Source of the DNA: Nitratireductor luteus
GTDB lineage: Bacteria; Pseudomonadota; Alphaproteobacteria; Rhizobiales; Rhizobiaceae
Direction: 5' to 3'
Assembly: GCF_026162365.1 (NCBI RefSeq)
Contig: NZ_JAOANW010000002.1
Coordinates: forward strand, 310,001 to 374,000
Length of the DNA stretch: 64,000 bases
The notes beneath the pieces are model-generated. The model worked only from the letters and a program-made list of their open reading frames with translations, made no database searches and was not told the DNA's origin. Below are positions 38,773 to 45,594 of the stretch, one piece after another. The position numbers were made by a program, and so were the translations under genes. How positions within the stretch are numbered: position 1 is the stretch's first letter; each line of letters begins with the position of its first letter.

Positions 38773-39654
38773 ATGGCCTTCGGACCCTATCTTCTCCTCG
38801 CCACGCTTGAAGGCCTTGTGACGGCGGCGGTGCTGTCGCTCATGGCGCTGGGCCTCTCGCTGGTCTTCGGCGTCATGCGCGTCGTCAACGTCGCCCATGG
38901 CGAGTTCTACATGCTGGGCGCAGTGCTGGCCTGGTGGTTCTCGACCATGCTGGGCGGCCATCCGGCCGTCGGCTTTCTGCTTGCGCTGGTGCTAAGCCCG
39001 CTCGTCGTCGCCGCCGTCGCCTTCGTCGCCGAGCGCCTCGTCCTTAGCCGGCTCAACTATGAGCCGGAGGCCACCATCGTCGCCACGATTGGCCTGCTCT
39101 ACATCATCCAGCAGCTCGCGCTCAGCTTTTACGGCGCGGATGCCCGCCCGGTGGAAGCGCCGTTCAGCTATCGCATCCAGTTGCCCTGGTTCGGCTATTC
39201 TGCCTACAAGCTCGCCGTCATCGCCGCTTCTGCTTTGATGATGATCGGCACATGGTTCGTGCTTACACGAACCAAGATCGGCCTCGTCATGCGTGCCACG
39301 CAATATGACCGCGAGACGGCACAGGCGTTCGGCATTCCGGTTGGCAAGGTTTATGCTGGCGTCTTCGCGCTGGGCGCGGCGCTGGCCGCGTTTGCCGCCG
39401 TCCTCATCGTGCCGATCCAGCAGGCTCACTACCTGATGGGCCACGATCCGCTGCTTCTGTCCTTCATCGTCGTCATCATCGGCGGGCTTGGCTCGCTGCG
39501 CGGCACGGTCGTCGCCGCCATTCTCATTGGCCTGTCGGACGGCATCGTCTCCATGTTCTTTTCGCCGACGCTCGCCAAGATGCTTGCGACGTTCCTCGTC
39601 GCCATGGTCCTCGTCTTCCGCCCGCAGGGTCTGTTCGGAGCGGCCGCGCGATGA
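38773..39654 (+). CDS. ABC importer permease, LivH family
   Basis: First permease of the branched-chain-amino-acid-type (HAAT) importer. The 293-residue protein has about eight membrane segments and the LivH signatures LMALGLSLVFGVMRVVNVAHGEFYMLGA near the N-terminus and VVIIGGLGSLRGTVVAAILIGL near the C-terminus, the latter contacting the ATPases. Its stop overlaps the next permease start (ATGA). It pairs with the LivM-like gene to form the membrane channel. Confidence 0.92.
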   Translation: MAFGPYLLLATLEGLVTAAVLSLMALGLSLVFGVMRVVNVAHGEFYMLGAVLAWWFSTMLGGHPAVGFLLALVLSPLVVAAVAFVAERLVLSRLNYEPEATIVATIGLLYIIQQLALSFYGADARPVEAPFSYRIQLPWFGYSAYKLAVIAASALMMIGTWFVLTRTKIGLVMRATQYDRETAQAFGIPVGKVYAGVFALGAALAAFAAVLIVPIQQAHYLMGHDPLLLSFIVVIIGGLGSLRGTVVAAILIGLSDGIVSMFFSPTLAKMLATFLVAMVLVFRPQGLFGAAAR

Positions 39655-40616
39655 TCTCCCTTCTCCCGCGCGGCAAGACGCTGGTTCTGCATATCGGCAT
39701 CGTCCTAGCGCTGCTCGCGCTCAATTTCATCCTTCCCGAATATCACCGCGGCGTCTTCTCGCGCGTGCTGGTGCTTGCCGTATTCGCCATGGGCTACAAC
39801 ATCGCATTCGGCTATACGGGCCTGCTCAGCCTCGGCCACGCCATGTTCTTCGCCGCCGGTCTCTACGGCGCGGGGCTGACTATCTATCATCTGGACTGGG
39901 GCGTCTGGCCCGCTTTTGCTATGGGGCTTGCGGCCGGCCTCGCGCTGGCGCTTCTGGTGGGCGCGCTGGCGCTGCGGACGACCGGCGTCGCCTTCATGAT
40001 CGTGACACTGATGTTCGCTCAGGTCTTCTACCTCACCACCCTTTATTTCACGACCTATACGCGCGGCGAGGAAGGGCTGGTCCTGCGGCAGCAAGCCCGC
40101 GTTCTTGCGTTTCCCGGCGGCGCGCTCGATCTCTCCGACCCCTCGACACGCTATCTGGTCGCGCTCACGCTCTTCACCCTCGTTCTCGGCGCCGTGCTGT
40201 TTCTGGTCCGTGCGCCGTTCGGCCGTTCGCTGGTGGCCATAAAGGAGAACGAGGAGCGCATGCGCATGCTGGGCTATGACGTCTTTGCCAACAAACTTCT
40301 GTCCGTCGCTCTTTCGGGCCTCGTCTGCGCGGCCTCGGGCGCGGCCTATGCAGTGCTGTTCGGCTATGTCGGATCCGGTTTCGCGGCGATCCAGTATTCG
40401 ATACTGCCGCTGCTCTGGGTGCTTCTAGGCGGCGCGGCGACGACGCTCGGACCCCTGATCGGCACGCTGCTCATGTTCTATGTGATCGACCTTGCCTCCA
40501 GCCACACGACGGCGCATCTGCTGGTCGTCGGCCTCGTCCTGATCGGTCTCATCCTTTACTTCCCGAAGGGCATCGTCGGCACGATACGAGAAAGGTGGGC
40601 GCCATGGCTGCCGTGA
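39651..40616 (+). CDS. ABC importer permease, LivM family
   Basis: Second permease of the importer, 321 residues with about nine or ten membrane segments. LivM-family signatures are AMGYNIAFGYTGLLSLGHAMFFAAGLYGAG, RSLVAIKENEERMRMLGYDVFANKLLSVALSG (the cytoplasmic ATPase-contact loop) and LWVLLGGAATTLGPLIGT. It overlaps LivH by 4 bases and the LivG-like ATPase gene by 13 bases, so the three are translationally coupled. Confidence 0.92.
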   Translation: MISLLPRGKTLVLHIGIVLALLALNFILPEYHRGVFSRVLVLAVFAMGYNIAFGYTGLLSLGHAMFFAAGLYGAGLTIYHLDWGVWPAFAMGLAAGLALALLVGALALRTTGVAFMIVTLMFAQVFYLTTLYFTTYTRGEEGLVLRQQARVLAFPGGALDLSDPSTRYLVALTLFTLVLGAVLFLVRAPFGRSLVAIKENEERMRMLGYDVFANKLLSVALSGLVCAASGAAYAVLFGYVGSGFAAIQYSILPLLWVLLGGAATTLGPLIGTLLMFYVIDLASSHTTAHLLVVGLVLIGLILYFPKGIVGTIRERWAPWLP

Positions 40617-41350
40617 ACCCCCTTCTTTCCACCAACGCGCTCAGCCGCTCCTTCGGCGGACTGAAGGCCGTCGAGAAAGTGGATTTTTCGCTGCCTCAGG
40701 GCCAGACCCGCGCCATCATCGGGCCCAATGGTGCCGGAAAGACCACCTTCGTCAGCCTCGTCTGCGGCCGCGTTGCACCCAGTTCGGGCACCGTGGTCTT
40801 CGACGGAAGCGACATCTCGCGGATGCCTGCCCACCGGCGCGTGCGCGCCGGCATCGCCTACACGTTTCAGATCACCTCCATCTTCGCCAACCTTACGGTG
40901 TTCGACAATGTGGCCCTTGCCGTCCAGCGGCGACTGCTCGGCGACAGGCAGCACGGGCTCTCCAGCCGCCTGCTGCTGAAACACGGCCTCGATGCGCTGG
41001 AAAGGGTCGGGCTTGGGGACCGTGCGGAAGCGCTGGCGGGTAACCTCGCCTATGGCCATCAGCGCCTGCTGGAAGTGGCGATGGGGCTGGCGCTCAAGCC
41101 GCGCCTGCTGATCCTCGACGAGCCCACGCAGGGACTGTCGGACGGCGAAATCGAAAGCTTCATCGCGCTTGTCCGCGAGATCGCCAGCGAGGCGACCGTG
41201 CTTCTCATCGAGCACAATATGGACGTGGTCATGGCGCTGGCCGAGCGCATCACGGTCATGGAACAGGGGCGCATCCTGGCCGAAGGCACGCCGGACGAAA
41301 TCCGCGCGAACAAGGCTGTGCAGCAAGCCTATCTCGGAGGCGATGCGTGA
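40604..41350 (+). CDS. ABC importer ATPase, LivG family
   Basis: Nucleotide-binding subunit of 248 residues. Walker A GPNGAGKT is at residues 40-47, the signature segment is AYGHQRLLEVAMGLALKPRLLILDEPTQGLS (LivG-type, with Walker B LLILDEP), and the switch histidine is in LLIEHNMDVV. ATG at 40604 is preferred over the GTG three codons upstream because GAGAAAGG is eight bases before it. Its stop overlaps the LivF-like start. Confidence 0.93.
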   Translation: MAAVNPLLSTNALSRSFGGLKAVEKVDFSLPQGQTRAIIGPNGAGKTTFVSLVCGRVAPSSGTVVFDGSDISRMPAHRRVRAGIAYTFQITSIFANLTVFDNVALAVQRRLLGDRQHGLSSRLLLKHGLDALERVGLGDRAEALAGNLAYGHQRLLEVAMGLALKPRLLILDEPTQGLSDGEIESFIALVREIASEATVLLIEHNMDVVMALAERITVMEQGRILAEGTPDEIRANKAVQQAYLGGDA

Positions 41351-42054
41351 ACGCAATACTTACCCTCGACGCCGTCGATAGCGGCTACGGCAAGGTGCAG
41401 GTGCTGCGCGGCCTGTCGCTCGACCTGAGGCCGGGCGAGGTGCATTGCCTGCTCGGCCGCAACGGCGCCGGCAAGACCACGACCCTCAAGGCGATTATGG
41501 GACTGCTGCCCGTCTCGGTGGGGAAGATCGTGCTGGACGGCATGACGATCTCCGGCCTGCCCGCCCATGAAGTCCCGCGCGCGGGCATCGCCTACGTGCC
41601 GCAAGGCCGCCGGCTCTTTTCGGAACTGACCGTCGGCGAGAACATCGAGGTCGGCCTGATGACGCGCGGCAAGGGCGGCGAGACCCGCGACAGCGTACTG
41701 GATCTGTTTCCGGTGCTGCGCGAGCGGCTGAAGCAGCGGTCGGGCACGCTCTCCGGCGGCGAGCAGCAGATGCTGGCGATGGCCCGGGCGCTTTGCATCG
41801 AGCCGAAGGTGCTGCTGCTCGACGAGCCGACCGAAGGGCTGATGCCCTCGATGATCGCCCGCATCCGGGAAACGGTCGCTTCCCTGCGCGAACGCGGCGT
41901 TTCCACCATTCTGGTGGAACAGCGCGTCGACGCCGTGCTGCCGGTCGCCGACCGCGTTTCCTTCATTGAAAACGGGCGCAACCGCGAAACGGTGGACATC
42001 GCGCAACTCCGGGCCGACCCGGGCATGGTGCATCGCTATGTGGGCGTGGGATAA
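41347..42054 (+). CDS. ABC importer ATPase, LivF family
   Basis: Second nucleotide-binding subunit, 235 residues. Walker A GRNGAGKT is at residues 37-44, the ABC signature LSGGEQQMLAMARAL, Walker B VLLLDEPTEGL and the switch histidine region ILVEQRVDAVLPVADR are all present (the LivF group has Q-R after E in the H-loop). GTG start overlapping the LivG stop. It ends the importer operon and is convergent with the MarR gene. Confidence 0.93.
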   Translation: MNAILTLDAVDSGYGKVQVLRGLSLDLRPGEVHCLLGRNGAGKTTTLKAIMGLLPVSVGKIVLDGMTISGLPAHEVPRAGIAYVPQGRRLFSELTVGENIEVGLMTRGKGGETRDSVLDLFPVLRERLKQRSGTLSGGEQQMLAMARALCIEPKVLLLDEPTEGLMPSMIARIRETVASLRERGVSTILVEQRVDAVLPVADRVSFIENGRNRETVDIAQLRADPGMVHRYVGVG

Positions 42055-42060
42055 GAGCAA

Positions 42061-42091
42061 CCCCAGGAAAAGTGGAAGCCGGTTTCTGTCA
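42061..42091. repeat. Degenerate copy of the rhizobial palindromic repeat
   Basis: GGAAAAGTGGAAGCCGGTTTC (42066 onward) resembles the CGAAAAGTGGGAACCGGTTTTCGG core of the repeat at 3207-3245. It fills the short gap between convergent LivF and MarR genes. Confidence 0.35.
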
Positions 42092-42118
42092 GGGACTGCG
42101 TGGAATGATCCAGCGCGC

Positions 42119-42583
42119 CTATCCGTCCGCGATCTTTCCCAGGAGCTTCAGAAAAATCTCTGCCTCGCGCGCGTTCAGCGGCTTCAGCGTTTCGGCCGTG
42201 ATCCGCATCGCCACCGGCAACAGCCTCTCGACGAGCACGCGCCCCTCCTCCGAAAGCCCCACCACCAGCCGCCGCCGGTCCAGGGTATGCGGCTTCAGTG
42301 TCACAAGTCCCCGCTTCTTCAGCCGGTCGATCACGCCCTTGATGGTCGCCGCATCCATGGCGATGAGCTGGCCGAGCTGGTTCTGCGATGTTTCGCCGAC
42401 CTCATGAAGCCGCGCCAGCGCGGCGAATTGGGGCGGCGTCAGGTCGCCCACATGCGCTGCGAAGATCGAAAGATGACGCTGGTTCGCCTTACGCAGGACG
42501 AATCCTACCTGCTCGTGCAGGCGGTATTCGCCGCCCGCTTCCAGGTCGTCGTGCACCGGCGGCAGCTTGTCGGCCACGTTCAT
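42119..42583 (-). CDS. MarR family transcriptional regulator
   Basis: A 154-residue winged-helix regulator: LTPPQFAALARLHEVGETSQNQLGQLIAMDAATIKGVIDRLKKRGLVTLKPHTLDRRRLVVGLSEEG spans the recognition helix and the wing with the DxRR motif. Members usually bind palindromes as dimers and release DNA on binding an aromatic or heterocyclic ligand. It is the last gene of the six-gene hydroxylase operon (start overlaps the DUF1185 stop as ATGA), so it is probably autoregulated and probably controls the operator-like motifs at 49310 and 37055. Confidence 0.9.
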   Translation of the reverse strand: MNVADKLPPVHDDLEAGGEYRLHEQVGFVLRKANQRHLSIFAAHVGDLTPPQFAALARLHEVGETSQNQLGQLIAMDAATIKGVIDRLKKRGLVTLKPHTLDRRRLVVGLSEEGRVLVERLLPVAMRITAETLKPLNAREAEIFLKLLGKIADG

Positions 42584-43164
42584 CGCAGCCCGTCCTGGCC
42601 CTTGATGTCTTCGGCACGAAGACCGCCCATGCGCGCATGGACGCGGGGTCCGCAGGTCATGGCGAGCACGAACAGGATTTCATCGGGACGCGGCCCGTCG
42701 GCCATCCCGACTTCCATGGCGTCGAAATGGCTGCGCACATAGGCGGCGTTGATATGGCCGAGCGGTACGTCGATGCGCGCGCCGAAGGCGCCCACCTTCT
42801 TGGCCGAGGGCACGATGGCCCGGGAATCGCCGAGCCGCTCCCGCATGGCATAGCCGCCCGGCACATGCCAGAGCGCGCCGTGCTCCAGCTCGCCCGCCAC
42901 GCCCACGATGGCCCCCTTGCCGAAACCGTCGATCACCGACGTGTCGCCGCCCAAGGCAGCGATCAGCCGGTCGGAGAGCTCCAGCCCCAGCGGTCTCAGA
43001 TCGTCCATCGCGCTTTCGAGCTCGGGGACATAGCGCCCGGCAAAGGGATTGGCCACCAGAGCCATGGCCGCCGCCCGGCGGCGCGGCGTCTCGCGTACCG
43101 GCCCGCCCTCGTGAAATATCTCCTCGGTAAGCAACGTGATCTTTCGGACGGAAAACTCAGGCAT
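42580..43164 (-). CDS. DUF1185 protein (amino acid synthesis family, PF06684)
   Basis: A 194-residue protein recognised as the DUF1185/AA_synth family: VRKITLLTEEIFHEGGP at the N-terminus, AAMALVANPFAGRY, HINAAYVRSHFDAMEVGMADGPRPDEILFVLAM near the end. The family name implies amino acid synthesis, but no reaction is established. Position between UPF0280 and the MarR gene in a hydroxylase operon suggests a catabolic step on a ring-derived acid. ATG at 43164 follows GAGGAAA and overlaps the UPF0280 end by 8 bases; the longer frame upstream is an artefact. Confidence 0.85.
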   Translation of the reverse strand: MPEFSVRKITLLTEEIFHEGGPVRETPRRRAAAMALVANPFAGRYVPELESAMDDLRPLGLELSDRLIAALGGDTSVIDGFGKGAIVGVAGELEHGALWHVPGGYAMRERLGDSRAIVPSAKKVGAFGARIDVPLGHINAAYVRSHFDAMEVGMADGPRPDEILFVLAMTCGPRVHARMGGLRAEDIKGQDGLR

Positions 43165-44071
43165 GGCTCGTTTCCTCAAGTAGAAGCATTTCATTGAATG
43201 GAATGGGACGTTGCCGCGGCGCTTCGCCGAAGCAAGACCGAGAGCCGCCCACCAGACGATGCCGGCCCTGCAGGAAAAGCGCCGCGTCCGCAATCAGGCC
43301 ACGGTCCCGCATGTCTTGCGCCACCGCAAGCCCTGCGTCGAGTGCTGTCGATGCTTCTTTCCCCGACAAAGGCCCAACCGCCACCGTCACCATCTGGTCA
43401 CCGAGATCGCTGTCCGGCGACAATTCATTAGCCGGCAATCGTTCTACGCCGCCATGGCTCGGCAGATTGACGGCGTTGGCGATCAGCGTTGCCGCCACAT
43501 CGGCCTGCGCCGCGCTTGTCGCCAGCACCGTCACGGCGTCCGCGATGCCCAGCGAATGGCTGCGCCCACGCCAGCCGCTGGTGGCGAGCCCGCGCACCGG
43601 GTCGGCGGCGCGGATCGTCAGCCGATCGGAAAACCCATGGCCGGTGCCGGCGATCGCCACCGTCGTCTCAGTGCCTGCGGCAAGGTGCAGCGCGGTATCG
43701 CCGCCATTGTTGACATAGGCGCGCCGGAGCCGCCGGCCGTCGACCATAGCAGCCAGCATCTCATCGGCGACGCCCCCGGCAACCGCCGCCATCGGAGTCA
43801 CAAAGGCCGGATGGTGCCGGGCGCTGGCCGCTTCCATCCGGCGCGCGGTCGAGTGGCGGAAACGGCGCGCCCGCAGCCCGACCGGGCGGCGTAGCGCGGG
43901 CAACTCGCTCACGAGCTCTTCCAGAATGCTCCGGAACCGGGCGGCCGCCTGCGCATAGGCCTGCCTCACCTCGTTCTCCGGGCCGAAAGCTTCGACGATC
44001 AGGTCGATCGGCCCGTGGTTCATATGCAGCCGCCGCTTGTCGGGCAGCCAATGCACGGTCGGGCCCATCAT
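43157..44071 (-). CDS. UPF0280 family protein
   Basis: A 304-residue protein of the UPF0280 family, whose solved member has an ApbE-like (flavin-transferase-like) fold. Landmarks are GPIDLIVEAFG, HPAFVTPMAAVAGGVADEMLAAM, YVNNGGDTALHLAAG and a C-terminal DLGDQMVTVAVGPLS. No function is established. Methanogen homologues are linked to one-carbon metabolism, so the bacterial role could be different. ATG at 44071 overlaps the stop of the 6-hydroxynicotinate-reductase-like gene (ATGA). It follows that gene in the same operon. Confidence 0.85.
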   Translation of the reverse strand: MMGPTVHWLPDKRRLHMNHGPIDLIVEAFGPENEVRQAYAQAAARFRSILEELVSELPALRRPVGLRARRFRHSTARRMEAASARHHPAFVTPMAAVAGGVADEMLAAMVDGRRLRRAYVNNGGDTALHLAAGTETTVAIAGTGHGFSDRLTIRAADPVRGLATSGWRGRSHSLGIADAVTVLATSAAQADVAATLIANAVNLPSHGGVERLPANELSPDSDLGDQMVTVAVGPLSGKEASTALDAGLAVAQDMRDRGLIADAALFLQGRHRLVGGSRSCFGEAPRQRPIPFNEMLLLEETSHA

Positions 44072-45594
44072 TTCCGGGGCTCCCGCCGCAATTGTGCCAG
44101 CGGCGGCCAAGGGCTGCCTGGCGGGGCTGCTTCCTGCCGCCGCTCGTTGAAATACTCGCCGCCCCGCTCCAGCACGTCCTCCAGCGAACGGATCTCGGCC
44201 TCATAGCCGCCGAGACGGATATAATCGTCGCGGCGCATGGTGAACTCGATAGGCGCGACCAGCGCCGGCGTCGGCACATAGCCGAAGGCATTGTCCGGCG
44301 TGCGCGAGACGTCCACCATGATGGTGATGCCCCCGCCCGGCCAGACATAGACCGGCGCGCCACCGCAGGTGACATAAGTCTTCAGCCCCTGCACGGAGCG
44401 AGTGAGGTTGACCGGGTTTTCGGTCACGCCGGCGCGCAGGCTGCCGCCCGCCCCGCCCATGAAAAGCACGGTGCAAAGCGCGGGCTCGCAATTCTCCTCA
44501 ATCAGGTCGACGGATTTGCGCAGCCGCTCGGGAAAGGCCTTCTCCACCGGCTTCAGATCCTCGTCGAGCTCGTAATAGGCGAACTGCTCTCCGGTGGTCG
44601 ATACCATCAGCAGCGAGAGCCCCGGCCGGGCGCCTTTCTTTGCGTTGAAGTCGCCCAGAATCTCCAGCGGGTCGTCGATGGTGGTCCCGCCCCAGCCGAG
44701 CCCCGGCTCGGAGACCTTGAAATAGCGGCCGGGCGTCGATTTGCGGCCGACGATCCTGATCCCGGTATCCTCCCAGCCGATCACCTTGCCGGCCTGATGC
44801 TCGGACACGACACCGGTTATGTGGTCGTCCACCACGACCACCTCGTCCACCAGCCCTTTCCATTGGGTCGCGAACATGCCGATGGTGGCCGACCCGCAAC
44901 CGACCCGCATGCGCGCTTCGCGCTGGCCGTCGATCACCGGTGCCTTGCCGGCTTCCACGATGACCGTCGCGCCGCCGTCAATGGAAAGCTCGACGGGCTT
45001 CTTGTTGCACAGATCCATGAGCGCCCGGCAGGTCACGCGGCCTTCGGACTTGGAGCCCCCGGTCAGGTGCTGCACACCACCCAGCGAGAGCATCTGGCTT
45101 CCGTATTCGGCGGTGGTGACATGGCCTATCACCTCTCCCTCGGCCCGCACGGCAGCTGTTTCCGGGCCAAGATGCCGGTCGGTGTCGATCTTCACCTTGA
45201 CACCGCAATAGGAGAAGATCGCCTCGGTCACTACGGTGACGAGATCGACGCCCTCGACATCCTGACTCACGATAAAGGGTGCCGGCTTATAGTCCGGATA
45301 GGTCGTGCCGGCGCCTATGGCGCTGACGAACCGGCGTCTGGTATTGACCAGCCCGCCATCCCAGGAGCGCTCGTCCTCGAACGGCACCAGCGCCGTGCCA
45401 TCCTCCGCCGCATGCTCCAATACGGTCACCGGATCGCAGCGCGTGATCCGCCCGCCGAAATTGCCGTAGCGGTCGCAGGCGCCGGTGCGGCCTTCGGCGA
45501 TGTAGCACATGACGGGGCAGGCGTCGCAGCGCAGCTTTTCTTTCTGGGCCTTCTTCGGCGGCTCCGCCTCGAAACGTTCGGAAAGCTCGTTCAT
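44068..45594 (-). CDS. 6-hydroxynicotinate reductase-like iron-sulfur protein
   Basis: A 508-residue protein that I recognise as the family of Eubacterium barkeri 6-hydroxynicotinate reductase, which reduces 6-hydroxynicotinate to 1,4,5,6-tetrahydro-6-oxonicotinate using reduced ferredoxin. The N-terminus has a cysteine cluster CDACPVMC (C23, C26, C30) plus C40 and C53, suited to an Fe-S centre. The body is Gly-rich with the conserved RVGCGSATIGMFATQW, GLGWGGTTIDDPLEILGD and LFMGGAGGSLRAGV. Starts by ATGA overlap with the molybdopterin subunit and ends by ATGA overlap with UPF0280. The substrate here is an inference from homology. Confidence 0.82.
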   Translation of the reverse strand: MNELSERFEAEPPKKAQKEKLRCDACPVMCYIAEGRTGACDRYGNFGGRITRCDPVTVLEHAAEDGTALVPFEDERSWDGGLVNTRRRFVSAIGAGTTYPDYKPAPFIVSQDVEGVDLVTVVTEAIFSYCGVKVKIDTDRHLGPETAAVRAEGEVIGHVTTAEYGSQMLSLGGVQHLTGGSKSEGRVTCRALMDLCNKKPVELSIDGGATVIVEAGKAPVIDGQREARMRVGCGSATIGMFATQWKGLVDEVVVVDDHITGVVSEHQAGKVIGWEDTGIRIVGRKSTPGRYFKVSEPGLGWGGTTIDDPLEILGDFNAKKGARPGLSLLMVSTTGEQFAYYELDEDLKPVEKAFPERLRKSVDLIEENCEPALCTVLFMGGAGGSLRAGVTENPVNLTRSVQGLKTYVTCGGAPVYVWPGGGITIMVDVSRTPDNAFGYVPTPALVAPIEFTMRRDDYIRLGGYEAEIRSLEDVLERGGEYFNERRQEAAPPGSPWPPLAQLRREPRK

